From Conoideocrella luteorostrata (taxonomy: Eukaryota; Ascomycota; Sordariomycetes; Hypocreales; Clavicipitaceae): a stretch of DNA of 64,000 nt. The stretch covers positions 1 to 64,000 of the forward strand of contig JASWJB010000189.1 in NCBI GenBank assembly GCA_032433595.1. Reading direction: 5' to 3'. Positions within the stretch are counted from its first letter, which is position 1, and each line of letters starts with the position of its first letter. Made by a program: the position numbers and the translations under genes. Shown here piece after piece: positions 23,342-35,719 of this stretch. A model generated the notes under the pieces. It was given only the letters and a program-made list of their open reading frames with translations, had not been told where the DNA came from and searched no databases.

Positions 23342-25348
23342 TCAGAACGACAAGATGGTCACGTCACCGTTCCTATTCTCCCAAACCAACCACCTCTCGT
23401 CACCACACATGTACCCCTTCCCCATCATGTCATCCCACAGCGAGTCCTTGAAATGGAGCTCTTTGCCATAGGGGCCGCCCAGGCTCCTCGTCCTCCTTCG
23501 TCTCCGTTTCGTCTTTGCGCTGTCCAGCGGTCTCGGGAGCGTACGATGCGACGGCTGCCCAGGTTCTCTTTCACTGCTGCTGCCGCCGCTGCTACTGCTA
23601 CTGTCGTCCACAAGAGCTACATCGACGCCCTTAACACATAGCTGCGGCTTCGTGTGCACCGACAGCAACTCCATCATGAAGCAGCGTCTTGCGCTGAAGC
23701 GCACGCCAGCTTCTGCATCATAGACCGCCGACAGGGTCAGGAAGGGGAAATCATCGTGCCGCCAGCATGGGGCTCTGCCTGGCCATGTCTCCATCTCAAT
23801 CGAGGTTTGTATCAGGTTGAAGGCGATTCGGTCCCTCTTATGGATTTTACGCGGCCCTATCCTACAAAATTGCAAGCGATTGCTTCCTCCACATTCATCG
23901 GCCCATACAGGCCCATCGCTCAAGAGCGGCATGCCGGTAGATAGTACGTGGTGCTGCCTGGGTGTGTGTTCAGAACTGTGCGGGCCAGCAGACCAATGAT
24001 GCTCTTCCTCATGGAAGAATACATGACCACATGCGGACTGCGTGGCCGCATCCCATGTATCGTCGTCCAGGGCCAATGCTCGTAAGCAAGGGGAATTGCG
24101 CCGCAGAATCCCCCGGTTCGACAGCTCCTGATTAACCAAGCGTTGTATGATTCGCGGCCCAGGTGCTGGTGCTGGTGCTGCCGCTGCCGCTGCCGGATCA
24201 GGCGCAGTTGTGCCTGAAGGGTCTAGGGAGGGCCGATATGCTAATGGATCACCAATCTCCCAAATGATGAGTTGTTGGAGAGGGCCGTGTTCGGCCCAGG
24301 GAGATCGGGTAGGCTGCCATATGTACACTGCGTAATGGGTGCGGTTGTGTGTGGAAAAGAAGCGGTCGCGGTGGCTGAGCGGAAGGCCGACAGAGTGCAT
24401 TTTCCACTCGGAGCGGAACGTCACACTCCACGAGCTCGTTTGTCTTCGGCCGTGGTCACTTCGTGCGGGCATGATGCCGGCCCAAGAACAGCCGGGAGGG
24501 GTTCTGCAAACATCATAAGCAGTGATGAAATGGCGATGCGCCGTTTCCCGCTCATTCAATGAGAGATAGCCCCGCTCCTCGCACCATTCGAATATCAAGA
24601 TGCCATGACTGAGACGTATCCTCCGTATCACTTTCCCCACCGTTTCGAACGGCACCGTGAATTCCATGCCGGTACCAGAATCCCTGAGACGATAGACAAG
24701 CCGAGAATTGCCATCATCCTCGGCAGGGTAGACGAGCACTCCCTGTGCAGGTGAATACGTCCAGACCGGATCCCAGTAATGAAACATCGAGGTGCTCTGG
24801 TTCATTCTCAGGAATTTATTCCAGGGCGTAACCCCCCTCAAAGCCGGACTGTTGAATACCTTGACCTCCTCTTTTCTCCACGGCGTGGCACTCTCCAAGT
24901 GGACATAGCGTCGAGCCAAGACTGCAAACACGGCAGCCCAGTCAACAGCGTCCAAGGCGTCGTTGTCTTCATTTTGTATATATCTACGGAGTGTGCGGCC
25001 TTCCAAAGACCGCGGGTAATGAAGCGAAATGAGGCTAATGGAAAGCTCGCTGCCATTGAGGACCTTGCTGATGTCCGTGGAGATACGTTTGCAGATAAGA
25101 ACATCGGTGACGGACAGGTAGGACACAATCTCAGAGAAGACGGTGTAAGGGAGGTTGGTCAAGGGCATGTCTAAGCTGGAGCTGGAGCTGGAGCGGGATG
25201 ACAGAGGGTGAAATAGGTTGTCTTGGGGTCGGGATGGCGGTTTGGAAGGCTTGGAGGATAAAATAAGCTGATCTTGCTGGTGATGTTTGGCGTGCCTTTT
25301 GAACTTGCAGTAGAGGCGCCGACTCGGGACGGTGATCCAAGATGCCAT
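23342..25348 (-). CDS. F-box protein, intronless
   Basis: A single-exon 668-aa protein with an F-box near residues 62-100 (NLPYTVFSEIVSYLSVTDVLICKRISTDI). It would recruit substrates to an SCF ubiquitin ligase through Skp1. The long remainder has no repeat family I recognise. It looks globular, with many Trp residues (TPWRKEEVKVF, WDPVWTYSPAQGVLVYP, ILIFEWCEERGYLSLNE), as in other large fungal F-box proteins that assess an unknown ligand. A low-complexity Ala/Pro run at about 390 comes from a GGTGCT/GCCGCT repeat at 24164-24196. A Ser-rich tract precedes the F-box, and a basic Lys/Arg run (KTKRRRRRTRS) lies near residue 622. The M at 25348 is upstream of the F-box by 60 residues; a later Met at about 60 could also serve as start. 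Confidence 0.8.
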   Translation of the reverse strand: MASWITVPSRRLYCKFKRHAKHHQQDQLILSSKPSKPPSRPQDNLFHPLSSRSSSSSSLDMPLTNLPYTVFSEIVSYLSVTDVLICKRISTDISKVLNGSELSISLISLHYPRSLEGRTLRRYIQNEDNDALDAVDWAAVFAVLARRYVHLESATPWRKEEVKVFNSPALRGVTPWNKFLRMNQSTSMFHYWDPVWTYSPAQGVLVYPAEDDGNSRLVYRLRDSGTGMEFTVPFETVGKVIRRIRLSHGILIFEWCEERGYLSLNERETAHRHFITAYDVCRTPPGCSWAGIMPARSDHGRRQTSSWSVTFRSEWKMHSVGLPLSHRDRFFSTHNRTHYAVYIWQPTRSPWAEHGPLQQLIIWEIGDPLAYRPSLDPSGTTAPDPAAAAAAPAPAPGPRIIQRLVNQELSNRGILRRNSPCLRALALDDDTWDAATQSACGHVFFHEEEHHWSAGPHSSEHTPRQHHVLSTGMPLLSDGPVWADECGGSNRLQFCRIGPRKIHKRDRIAFNLIQTSIEMETWPGRAPCWRHDDFPFLTLSAVYDAEAGVRFSARRCFMMELLSVHTKPQLCVKGVDVALVDDSSSSSGGSSSEREPGQPSHRTLPRPLDSAKTKRRRRRTRSLGGPYGKELHFKDSLWDDMMGKGYMCGDERWLVWENRNGDVTILSF

Positions 25349-27674
25349 CTGTGGCTGTCAGCACCTGAAATACGGAGTGCTTGCTCGGCATGGAACATCC
25401 ATCCACAAGCGGTGGTGAGAGTGTTGTACTTGTGTCTTTGCGTCCTTGTGTACTTGAGAACTTGAGAACTTGAGAACTTGGCCCCAAAGTAACTGCCTAG
25501 CTACTTGTGTACATGTGGAATACTGCTCTGCAATGCCTCTTATAGATAATGTTGAGGTCCCCCACTGCAATCATTCCGTTCTGTTGCACCAGTGAGTGAG
25601 TGCCATGGGCATCAGTGGCTCGCTAGAAATTGTACTATAGAAAACAAAAACAAAAAAAGTAGAAATAAAAAGTAGAAATAAAGGTAGAAATAAAGGTAGA
25701 AATAGGAGTAGACATAGAACAAGCAAGGAGAGAGAGATGGAGAAAGGGAAACGCAATTTTGAGCTTGAATTTGAGTTTCCGGCAAGGCTGATAGCAGAAA
25801 CAAAAGTTCCAGAGTGCAATCAGAAAGCCGCCCGCCCAACCAAAGCACACATCAGAGCATCATCACCGCGCCATCTGCTACACGAACGCACGAGGCACCA
25901 ACCAGAGCCCATCTCCGCACTCCAACACACCCACGCTTCCCCATACCAGGCGCCTGCAGCCACCGCACAGCTTATCACCCGTCCATCCTACATCGCAGCA
26001 GCCTATCACGGCGCCGAAACACCACCGACCTCCATCACATTTATTTCCGCTCTTACCAGATGCACATGTGCATACTCCGTAGTCTGGTCGCAGCACCCGG
26101 CTGCTCCGTGCCGGCTCGGCACTTACTTAGCTATTGTACTCCGTACACAAACGAAAAGGAAAGCGAAAATGGACGGAAGGGGCGTCCTCGGATGGCAAGA
26201 TAATGCCCACGAGCAAGTTCAAGGTCGGCGACGCTGGCTCGATTGGTTAGTTACTCTACAACGCAAAACAGATGCAACATATGCGCGCCATGGGTGGCTC
26301 GGACCGACATCCGACCTTGTTTTCGGCGTTCAGCTTCGATGTCAAACGCTGGTGGAGGCCTATTTATGCCACACGCCTCGCGTCAAGAGGAAAGGTTTCG
26401 ACTATAGCAGTACAAACTGAGAGCAGCTTCTTCGCTTATTTTCTTTTTCGTACTCCAGCGTATATGAATTTCCTTTGCGTCCAACACAGGTGGTCTGAAC
26501 CGTCAGCTGCATTGCATGTATTGATTGTTAGTTAATCCAGCATTCTCCATGCCGAAAGTCGCCTGTCAATAAAGAACACCTAATAACCCATCCACATTAT
26601 CGACAGCCCTTCCAACCAGCCAATCAATCAGTCAAAGAAACCTTTTACCGCTCCTTCACACTCTGGCGAATCAAAAACTCGCAATGTAGAACATGTCTTG
26701 GAGCCAGGCGCAGCCATGTGTAACTTCAAATGCATCTCAACCAGGTTCCCCTCCTCCATGGCTTCACGTACCGTCAGTCCCGCGTTTGGAGCTATTATCT
26801 TTTTGGGGGGGGGAGGTGGGGGGTTCCTTCTCTTTTATACAAAGTAAAGATCGTTGAGGCTGTCGACAGGGGCCCGGAGTGCTCTACCGTGGGTGCTTCT
26901 GCCACGAAAAGAAATTGGTTTGCCTCCTGCCATGCTGCGACTCAGCCCAGGTTCCCTTATCCGAGACATGACTTGATCCTAGTCGTGGCATGGGCGTAAA
27001 AGTACATGCATGGCATGGTGGCGAGCAGGCGGTGCCACAGTTCGTTACGACAATAACGACTTTCTCGTCTTGATTCGCGTTGCTTTTAGTCAGACACGAA
27101 TATGTTCTCGCCATACATAACTGCACCACTGTTCACAAGTTGAGTCTCCCATTAGTCGCCGTTGCGGTTGCTGCTACTCAAAACACATAAGATATTAGCA
27201 TTAGCTTCAGCATCCCGAATAGCTTTGAAATGGTCTGCGTTTCTGGGACATGAAAGCGGTTGACTAAAAGAACTTAAAAACCAAAAGCAAACACACTCCA
27301 AGTCGTCCAATCATTGATAGACTACTTCTCATGAACATAGATGTATGGCCCCAGACTGGATCCTAATCACACACATTATCTCTGCACATCAAATGAAACT
27401 ACGACTACGTATAGCAGTGCGTTCACATGATACCTTACACTTTCTTATATAGCATACACGACACAGATCTAAGCAGCAAAGGCTGCCCTAGCAGACATCA
27501 CGTCGCTGTTAATTGACGGCTCTTAGCATTTGGTTCTGTAAGACATTCAATATTTGACACCACAGTCAATCTCCTATCAATCCCCAGGATGTTCAAACAT
27601 TGACACCCTCTGCATAATTTTTGTTCTTTGCCCCTTCGACTTTCCAAACTTTCGGTCTCCGTCATCGACTCGTT
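25349..27674. other. intergenic region with A-rich tandem repeat
   Basis: 2.3 kb without a convincing gene. A 12-bp tandem repeat lies at 25659-25715. An open frame on the plus strand (25737-26420) has no domain and includes two copies of the recurrent intergenic motif (26073-26082, 26137-26146), so I treat it as non-coding. A G8 run occurs near 26805. Confidence 0.5.
25659..25715. repeat. short tandem repeat, GTAGAAATAAAG unit
   Basis: Four to five imperfect copies of an about 12-bp unit (GTAGAAATAAAG/A) lie directly after an A-rich run, upstream of the F-box gene promoter. Confidence 0.85.
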
Positions 27675-29479
27675 TTATTGCAGGGTAGGCATATGGACGG
27701 ACGCCTTCTTGGCCACGGCATCCTGGCTCTGCCAAAGAGCAGTAACCGTCTTCAATTGCGTGTAGAAGTTGATTCCAGGTTTGCCATAGAAAGTGTTGGC
27801 ACCACCACCAGCAATGCTCTTCTTGTTGCCGGTGAAGGAGAACATGGGCAACGGCACAGGGATTGGGACATTAATACCAACCTGGCCGGACTCAATGTTG
27901 CGGCGGAATGCTTCGGCCGTGGGGCCGGAGCGGGTGAAGATGGCGACTCCGTTACCGTACTCGTTGTTATTGATCAGCTCAATGGCTTCGTCAATGGTTT
28001 CGACGTTCAGACAGACCAAGACGGGACCAAAAATCTCCTGCTTGTAGCACGTCATGTCGGGGGTGACGTTGGAGATAATGGTAGGGCCAATGAAGTTCCC
28101 GTTGGGGTACTTTGAGTTCTTGTAGTTGCGGCCATCGAGGAGAATAGTGGCACCTTCCTTCTCAGCGCTGTCGATGAGGCTGATGATGCGTTCCTTGCTC
28201 TGGGGAGAAATAACGGGACCAAGGTCGGCACCTTCTTCAAAACCACCGGCAACTTTGAGCTTCTTGGCGCTCTCAGCAACCTCAGAGAGCCACTCCTTGG
28301 TCTCACCAACCATGACAAGCGTGCTCAGAGCCATGCAGCGCTGGCCAGCGGCGCCAAAGGCAGCACCGACGACACTGTTGATAAAATGGTTCTTGTTGCA
28401 GTCTGGCAGAACAGCAGCGTGGTTTTTGGCTCCCAAATTGGCCTGTACACGCTTGCCATTGGCAGAACCGCGGCTGAAGATGTACTCACCAGCCTTGTTG
28501 CCACCAACGAAGCTGATAGCCTTGATGGCGGGTTCGTCAAGGATGAAATCGACAGTCTTGTGAGCGCCGTGAATGACGTTGACAACACCTTCAGGGAAGC
28601 CAGCCTTTTGTACAAGCTCAGCCAGGATCATGGCAGCACCGGGATCACGCTCGGAAGGCTTCAGGATCAATGTGTTACCAGTAATGGTTGCAATAGGAAT
28701 ACACCAAAGAGGAATCATAGCGGGGAAGTCTGCACAGCGTGTTAGCTCGGAAATCACCAATGCATCCAAAAATGAGGGCTGGCTAATCTCTAGAGGCACT
28801 CACTAAAGGGGCAGATGGCAGCCGTTACACCCAATGGCTCACGGTAAGTTCGAGTCTCCATATCCTTGGCCACTTCGAGAACCTCGCCCTTGAGCAGCTC
28901 AGGAGCAGCAATGGCAGCCTCAGCAACCTGCAGGCCTCGCAAAACATCGCCCTTGGCGTCAGCAAAAGTCTTGCCCTGCTCCAGAGTAATACTAGCGGCC
29001 AGTCTATCCCAGTTCTCTCGGATGAGTTGGACAAAGCGGAACATGATCTGCTGACGAGCCAAGACAGTGGTGTGCTTCCAGGACAGGAAAGCCTTCTCGG
29101 CAGAGGCAACAGCAGACTTCATCTCCTCTTCTGTCATCTGAGGTACACGAGTAACGAGGTTGTTCGTAGCGGGGTCTGGCAAATCGATAAACTTGTCCGT
29201 TTTGGAGTTGACGAACTTGTTGTCAATGAAGTACGGCGTGTCCTCGACTGTCTGGAACTTCTCGTGCGTCGTTGGGTAGCTCGTAGCCGTAGAGGCTAGA
29301 GCCGCAATGGGCTTGAGCTGCTGAGCCGTGGCATGTATCCTTCTGGCGGCCACAGCCGACGAAGATGACGAACCGTTAGGAGACATCTTGGAAGCGGCGA
29401 CTGTAGATCGAGGAGCGGCCGAGGTGATTGGAGACCGGGTTGCGCTGGCTGAGACGCTGCGGGAAATGAGCCGCCGCAT
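27675..29479 (-). CDS. methylmalonate-semialdehyde dehydrogenase (acylating), mitochondrial
   Basis: ALDH6-type enzyme converting methylmalonate semialdehyde to propionyl-CoA (and malonate semialdehyde to acetyl-CoA) in valine, pyrimidine and inositol catabolism in the mitochondrial matrix. Exons on the minus strand are 29479-28804 and 28729-27675 (576 aa). The junction gives [14 protein letters not shown], an ALDH6 hallmark. The start at 29479 ([16 protein letters not shown]) gives a strong mitochondrial presequence up to about residue 60. An upstream in-frame ATG at 29578 would bury it and was rejected. Further signs are [28 protein letters not shown] (cofactor), [12 protein letters not shown], and [11 protein letters not shown] with the catalytic Cys. 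Like other family members it lacks the usual general-base Glu region of ALDHs and has an Asn-rich motif instead ([11 protein letters not shown]). Length fits. Confidence 0.95.
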
Positions 29480-30647
29480 AGTTACCAAACAAGGGAAATA
29501 TGAATTAGACACTGCTGGTGAAATGCAGCAGGCTAGATTCTCAACGTACTGGACAGAGGGTTGGCAGAGTTCCAACAAACAAAAGTCTCTCGGGAAGAGA
29601 CGTTCTCGTCCGCCTTCTTAAGACAGCGGTTATGTGCGGATGTGGAGGGTGGGGGGGATTGAGCCTATGCCGGGGAAGGTGGGACTGGAGCAGGTGCTGG
29701 AGCGGTTGTGGTGGTGGTGGATTGAGACCTCAGTAGGACCTGAGACCAGAGACTTCAACGTTTCGGATTGGACCTGCGACCAAGAATTGTACAATATAGT
29801 TACGTACGTACTGTAACTACCTAACTACCGACCAGGATTGTTTTATTATCTTACTTTTCACACCAGCAGATGGTAACCCCCCAACATGTCTAAACCATCA
29901 TGTGGCGGCGGCTCGGAGGGCGTTCAACGCATTTATTATTAGTGATGGCAATTGACACTTTGAAGGCACAGAACTCCGTACACTACGCAGTAACCTACAT
30001 GCACGGCCATCCATTGAGCCGTGCCGCCGCATTCCGTAATAGCCGACTGCTTCCCGAGCCGCGGCCGCCGACTGCGGAGCCAATCTATTGTCTAATCTAG
30101 AAGTCACGATAAGGACGCAACTTGTGTCTCTTCTCCGTATGCTGCTGAATGTCATTATTTCAACCCCACTGTCATTTTTCTTATCTTTTCAGGATTACCC
30201 CCAAACTCTACTGTCTGGGCTAGGACTACTTCGTGCTTTCACTTTGAATGACAATGAACTGGCTGAGCAATTATTGGTTTGAACTTTAAAATCAATTCCG
30301 TGCTGCCTATTTTGTTGTACATGGCAGGGTTCGTTCAAGGCCAGAAACGCCCCCATATAAATACTGGCGCGCCATGTTCTCAAACCCGTCAACCGCTCGC
30401 GAGTTTCGTAGGAAGATACAACGAAAAGCGAGCCCCGACGAAATATATGAGCACAACATTCAATAGCAATTAATCAGTTTCCGTTGCTGAACCACCTTGT
30501 TCCATCTCCTCGCAAATTTCCCCAACATCTCAAAAGTTGTACGTCCCTGGCACTTGATGACAGACGCTCTAGATTCGTTTTGTCCACATCTTTTTCGTCC
30601 ACCTCCGGCCGCTCTTCCCTCGGCCATAATTTTCCCCACAAAGCCAC
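29480..30647. other. intergenic region
   Basis: 1.2 kb holding the presumed MMSDH promoter and the calnexin 3' end. One motif copy (AACTCCGTACAC) lies near 29972-29983 and G/T-rich runs near 29700-29720. No gene seen. Confidence 0.5.
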
Positions 30648-32647
30648 TTAGGACTGGCTACGTGTAGTTCGCTTGCTAGCCTCAGTCTTGGCCTTCTCAA
30701 CACCGGTAGCAGTAGCATCGGCAACCTTGTCCTTGATTTCCGTGGCCTTGTCCTTGGCGGCAGCGGCAGTCTCCTTGACGGCAGGCGAAGATCCACCCAG
30801 TCCGACGAGGCCAAGAATGACAGCAACCAGCGTCACAGCAATGGCAGCGAAACCACCTGCAACCTCAGGGACAAACTTGATGGCTTCGATAGGGTCGTTC
30901 TTAGCAATAGTAAGGAAGAGATCGGTCTTCTCCTTGATGTAGTGGACCGGGTCGTCGAGGAACTTGAGGTCAGACGGAGACTTGGGCTTATCCTCTTCCT
31001 TGGGCTTATCGGCCTCAGACAGAGCCTGCTCAACCGGGTGCTTAAGCTTGAACGACTCGGCAGCCAGCTTCTCGGCATCCTCAACAGAGTGTCCAATGTA
31101 GATGTTGTCGAAAAGGATATCACTCTGCATGGTCCAGATCTCGAAACCAATCTAGATAAAAGTCGTAAGTCAACCTTGAAGGTCTCTTTGAAGAATACAC
31201 GTGTACTTACAGCGCCCATGGGCTCAAAGTTGGAGGGAGTCTTGTCCTCGAAGAAGGCAGGGTTCTTAATCTTGCGGGGAGCCCAAGGTCCCTTGTAGGC
31301 CGGGTTGTCAATGAAGGGAGCGGTCCACTTGCCCTTGTACTCGGGGTTCTTCTTCATGGGCTTAGTCCAAGTGCCACAGCCAGAGACATCAGCACACTTA
31401 GGGTTGGGAACGGTAGGAGCGATCCAATCGCCATCCTCCTCATCATCCCAATCTTCAGGCTTCTGGGCCTCGGGGTCGGGGATAGTAGTGAGCTCATTCT
31501 CGAGCCAGTCCTCGGGCATGGTAGCCTCTTCATCAACAACCTCGAAAGGCGCGTCCTCATCCCAGTCCTCGGGCTTCTTGGCCTCGGGGTCTGCGATACG
31601 GGCCTCATCGACCCAAGTGTCGGGCTTAGAGTCCTTGGGGTCGTCAATCTCGGCGGGTGGGTTAACGGCAGGAGTGAAGTCCTCGAGAAGAGAGCCAGAT
31701 TTGACCTCTTCACCGTTCTGCTTGATAGCGTAGGTGTTGTTGGGATGCACAATCAAAGTGTACAACTCGGTGGTCTTGAGGATCTTGGCGGTAGGTGGGG
31801 AAGACAGGTGCTTCTCCTCGTACTCGCCAGACTTGGGGTTCTTATGGTTGAAAATGAAGTGAACCTTGTTGGTGTGGCCGCACTTGTCGGGACCGAACAT
31901 GATGACATAGGGAGTAGTGTTGCTGAATTCCTCCTGGTGAAGAGCCTTGTTGTCACGCAGGAGTTTCATGTAAGCACCACCGCACTCCAGTCCCTCTAGA
32001 TAAATGAATTAGTACTCATACCAAACACAAATGGGAAATGCATAATCCGGTGACAGAAATCTTACTCTGAAGCTTAACCTCGTACTGGACGACAAGAGTC
32101 TTGCCCTTGTTGTCAATCTTCTTAGGGAACTTGGCCGAGATGGCATGGTGAGCGGCAGGGTTTTTGACGACAAGACCCTTATCACCAGCCATGCCCTTGT
32201 ATTGGTAGGGCTCCTCAACGGACCACTCGCCAACAAAGGCCCATTCCTCCTCGTCCTTGCCGGAGCCCTTCATGTCCTTCTTGGCATGAGAAGGCTTCCA
32301 TCGCTTGTCCCAGTCATCGGTGAACTGCTCCAGGAAGGGAGCTTTCAGGGTGGTGGGCTAGCAAACCAATCAGTTAGCTTGTGAGGGCTAAATGAGCTCA
32401 ACCGGGCAGCTCGACAGAATAGCCAGCCAGGTTTAGGCTTGAATGTGTGCCGAGATTGCTGTGCAGCTGGCAACTATGGCTCCGTCTGAGAGCGGAGCGA
32501 TGAAGTATGAGGGGGGGTAACATCATCAATACTCACAGTGAAAGTAGGAAGGTCGGGGACAACAGGTGATTCCTCAGCCTTGTCGGCGTGAGCAGTACCA
32601 GCCAAAAAGGCGGCAGACACGGCGGCGGCAGCAGCGTTGAACTTCAT
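30648..32647 (-). CDS. cnx1: calnexin
   Basis: ER membrane lectin chaperone that binds monoglucosylated N-glycans. Exons on the minus strand are 32647-32537, 32357-32066, 31995-31211 and 31151-30648 (563 aa). The signal peptide is about residues 1-21 ([21 protein letters not shown]). The lectin domain includes the junction [35 protein letters not shown] and CGHTNKVHF. The P-domain has tandem motifs [27 protein letters not shown] and [18 protein letters not shown]. These are followed by the partner repeats [36 protein letters not shown] single transmembrane segment lies near residues 505-530 ([19 protein letters not shown]) with a short Lys/Ala/Thr-rich cytosolic tail ending KRTTRSQS. An ACGTG core at about 32915-32924, roughly 270 bp upstream, resembles a UPR element, but this is weak. 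It shares the ER-folding theme with ost1 and sec20. Confidence 0.96.
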
Positions 32648-34927
32648 TGTATCGAACAAGCTCGATGTTTGCTTGAGCCGTGGGATAGAAGGGACCAGAG
32701 AGCAGGCGCGCAGCGCAAGTGGTTCGAGAGGGACACAGGACAGTGATGATGAGAAGGGAGGGAAGAAAAATGCCAATTGGGCCGATCCCAATGCTCGAGG
32801 ATGGCTGTATTTCCAAGAGTGAGGTTGAAGACTGGGAAAGGTGAAAAGGCACAATTGGAGTGGCTCGCCCAGAAACTTAAGTGGCAGAGCAGCTGTGACC
32901 GACCACTGGTTGAGGACACGTCGACTGGTAGAAGCTACCGGAAGGGAACCCCGAAATTTTGGTGGAACATTGAAGCTTGCCTCCCACGGGCCCACTGTGA
33001 GAGGGCACAGAGTAATGCGGGGGCAGTCGCTGGTCAAGGGTACTACCTACCGTACCGAGTACTTGCGTGCCTAATCTAGTCCGCTTTCAAGTAATCTGGT
33101 CTTTCGAGACAATCGCCAGAAGAGTCGACTAGGAAGGCCGCAAACCAGAGATAAGCCGCCCTTCAGAAGCCGGACCTCGTGTTTGGTTATCAGTACAGAG
33201 TGCTCCGTATACAGTACAGCAACCTCTCGCCTCTACAGCATATTCTCTATTCCACCTTCGACAATCCTCTATGATGTACCTTTGCAGATATACCTTTGTT
33301 CCTGTTCGGGGTCCGGCCGCGGACGCTGAGCAGGCTACAAGAAGTGTACCTGGTTGTACAGGAAATGTAAGGAAGTACTTAGTTAAAGCCATCGGTATTT
33401 CTCCCAAGGTACCTTCATGCACGATTCATGTTGTTGTGTGAGTTTTGTACTCTGCTCTGCGTGCAACTCTGTAAACTGTTTGATGTGAGTCGGAAGACAA
33501 CAGAGCAGGCGCGTTGCACTTTCCATATTGCAGTATTCACCTGACACTTGTCCTGTTGGAGCTGTAACGGTATGCGAAGTACCGTACATACACATATCGG
33601 CATCGTGGCAATTACTCAGGACTTTCACACAGTAACGCAATTTAGAACAATATGAACTAACATCCTTGGCACCTGAGCGAGAACAAACATCAGCCCATCT
33701 ATCGACTGAATCACAAGGAAGAAGCCGATGCCATACAATTTCCGGTTCACATCATCTAGTGCCCCGAACATGGCATCGTGTCTCCCTCGTTCACCATTGA
33801 GCGTTCACGCAGAACAATTGTTCATCTCGCAGTGCACTGAATGATGAGTTCTGACACTGAGTCTAACAGCCAGTTTTACTGTGCTGTATGAGGCAACAAT
33901 CGACTCATGAAAACCCATTATAAACAGCCTGGAGCGCGTGGAGCAGCACGTGGTCCGTGATTCCGCCGAGAATACCATACTAGTACTCCGTAGATTGGAC
34001 ACGCTGCAAGTGGAAAGGCTCATGTTAAAGGCCACCTTTCACATCAAGATCCACCGAATAACTACTCCGTACATATGCTGTATCGATCGAGACAACCGGT
34101 CAATAATACATCAGACAGCTGAAATGACTCGATAGTTGGAGCGCATAACGGTTTTCTCTATTTTTATTTTTGTCTTTTTTAGGTTGGGCCCCTCCTGAGC
34201 TGGCTTTGGAACTAGACCTTCGATGAATTTATTAACTCCAACAAGGACTGCTGGAAGGGGCGAACCGAGCTCTTTCTGACGGACATCAGATCACCGCCAG
34301 AACCAATACAAGATCTGCAATTTGTGTTTCTAACCTCAATTCAAATTATGCACTGAATATACTTGCGGCATGCATTTCACAGTATGGCGTTCTAGGCGGT
34401 TAGATCATAATATACTCCGTTTTTACATATGTTGGCGCCGGGGTGGGGGCTACCCTGTACTCCGTAGATGGTTTAAGTTTCTAGATTCTCCAACGTCACA
34501 CGTTCTGTCGCCTTACGCAAATATATGCACCGCCGGACATCATAACTTGCGTTGGATTCGCCGAATCCGGTGGCGCTGCCGTAAAATCACGGCATTGCGC
34601 CCATCATCGTCGACCGCCTTGACGTCGGCGCACCCAAACTAATTCCATGGAATAATCCAGTACATAAAAAGACATCAAGTAATGAGACAACAAGAGCATA
34701 AACTCCACGGATGACATTCATTAGATGGCACTACAAAACGGTGACGGAAACGAATTTAATTTGGGACTCTGCTAGATACAGGCGTGATGTCCAACTAATA
34801 TGCAAATCCTCTCCATTATACTGCTCCGACACTCAACGTACATATATTTGCCTCGCTTATTACTACCCGAATATCGGGATCCATTCATCCATGACCCAAA
34901 CAAACAAATAAATATGTCAAGTGTAAT
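32648..34927. other. intergenic region
   Basis: 2.3 kb with the calnexin promoter on the left and the 3' end of the wall-protein gene on the right. Motif copies lie at 33202-33212 (variant), 33982-33992, 34063-34073, 34412-34421 and 34457-34466. No ORF is convincing. Confidence 0.5.
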
Positions 34928-35716
34928 TTACAGAGCAAAAAGGGCAGCAAAGGCACCAACAAGGGCACCAGTTGAGCCGAAGGTCATGCCGGGAGCAGCA
35001 TTGGTGCTGGTAGAGGCGGCACCAGATGTCGTCTTGGTTCCAGAGCCTGCCGCGTCAGAGGTTTGAGAAGCACCAGAGCCGGAGCTAGAAGTCTCAGAGC
35101 CAGAGCTAGCGGAGGTAGTTGGGGAAGCACCAGTGTTGGCAGCGGTAGATCCAGAGCCGGCAGCGCCTGACGAGCTGCCGCCGTTGCTGCCGCTACCGCC
35201 GCTGCCGCCGGTAGCCTGAGGAGTGCCCTCGCTGGAGACGTAGTAGTGCTTCTTGAAGCACTCCTGGAGGCAGTCAGAGAACTTCTGGGTCTCCTCGGGG
35301 CTGCCTTTGCCTTGGGGGCAAGCGGCGGCGCACTTGTTGCTCTCGATAACCTGCTGGTCGTTGGGAGAAGGAACCTGCGAGGGTCAATCATGTTAGCTGA
35401 TGTCAAACGCGTGGCAGACATGTCAAGAATATCTAATTGCTGCACAGATCAAATAGCTCCAGGCAACTTAGCGCGAGTGAGGTCGACAGAAGGATGCAAG
35501 TCGGCCCCCTCCCGTTAAAAAAAAAAAAGCAATTCAAGACATCGACGATAAATCTGCACTTACAGTGATGCAGTGAGCCTGGCAGTTGACATCACCACTG
35601 GGGCACTTCTTCAAGCAAGCCTGAACGGAAGCAGTGGCGGGATCAGCAGAAGCAGTGGTGCTCTGGGCAGAGACAGCGGCAGCAAGGCCGGAAACGAGGG
35701 CGATTGAGAAACGCAT
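34928..35716 (-). CDS. secreted cysteine/serine-rich protein, probable GPI anchor
   Basis: A 199-aa secreted protein; exons on the minus strand are 35716-35564 and 35374-34928 (189-nt intron). It has a signal peptide at about 1-17 (MRFSIALVSGLAAAVSA). A cysteine region follows with two paired CX3C motifs, C34/C38 + C45/C49 and C66/C70 + C86/C90. The intron falls between the two pairs. A long Ser/Gly/Thr/Ala-rich stretch (about 100-175) is probably O-mannosylated. The C-terminal hydrophobic tail (GALVGAFAALFAL) preceded by small residues suggests GPI attachment. It is probably a cell-wall or plasma-membrane surface protein; a similar layout occurs in many uncharacterised ascomycete wall proteins. 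The cysteine spacing does not match CFEM, so I give no family. The leader just before the ATG is a (CAA)n run. Confidence 0.8.
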
Positions 35717-35719
35717 GTT

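Noticed and set aside
25737..26420. 227-codon open frame on the plus strand
   Set aside because: No domain or coding-like composition, and it spans two copies of the motif otherwise confined to non-coding DNA.
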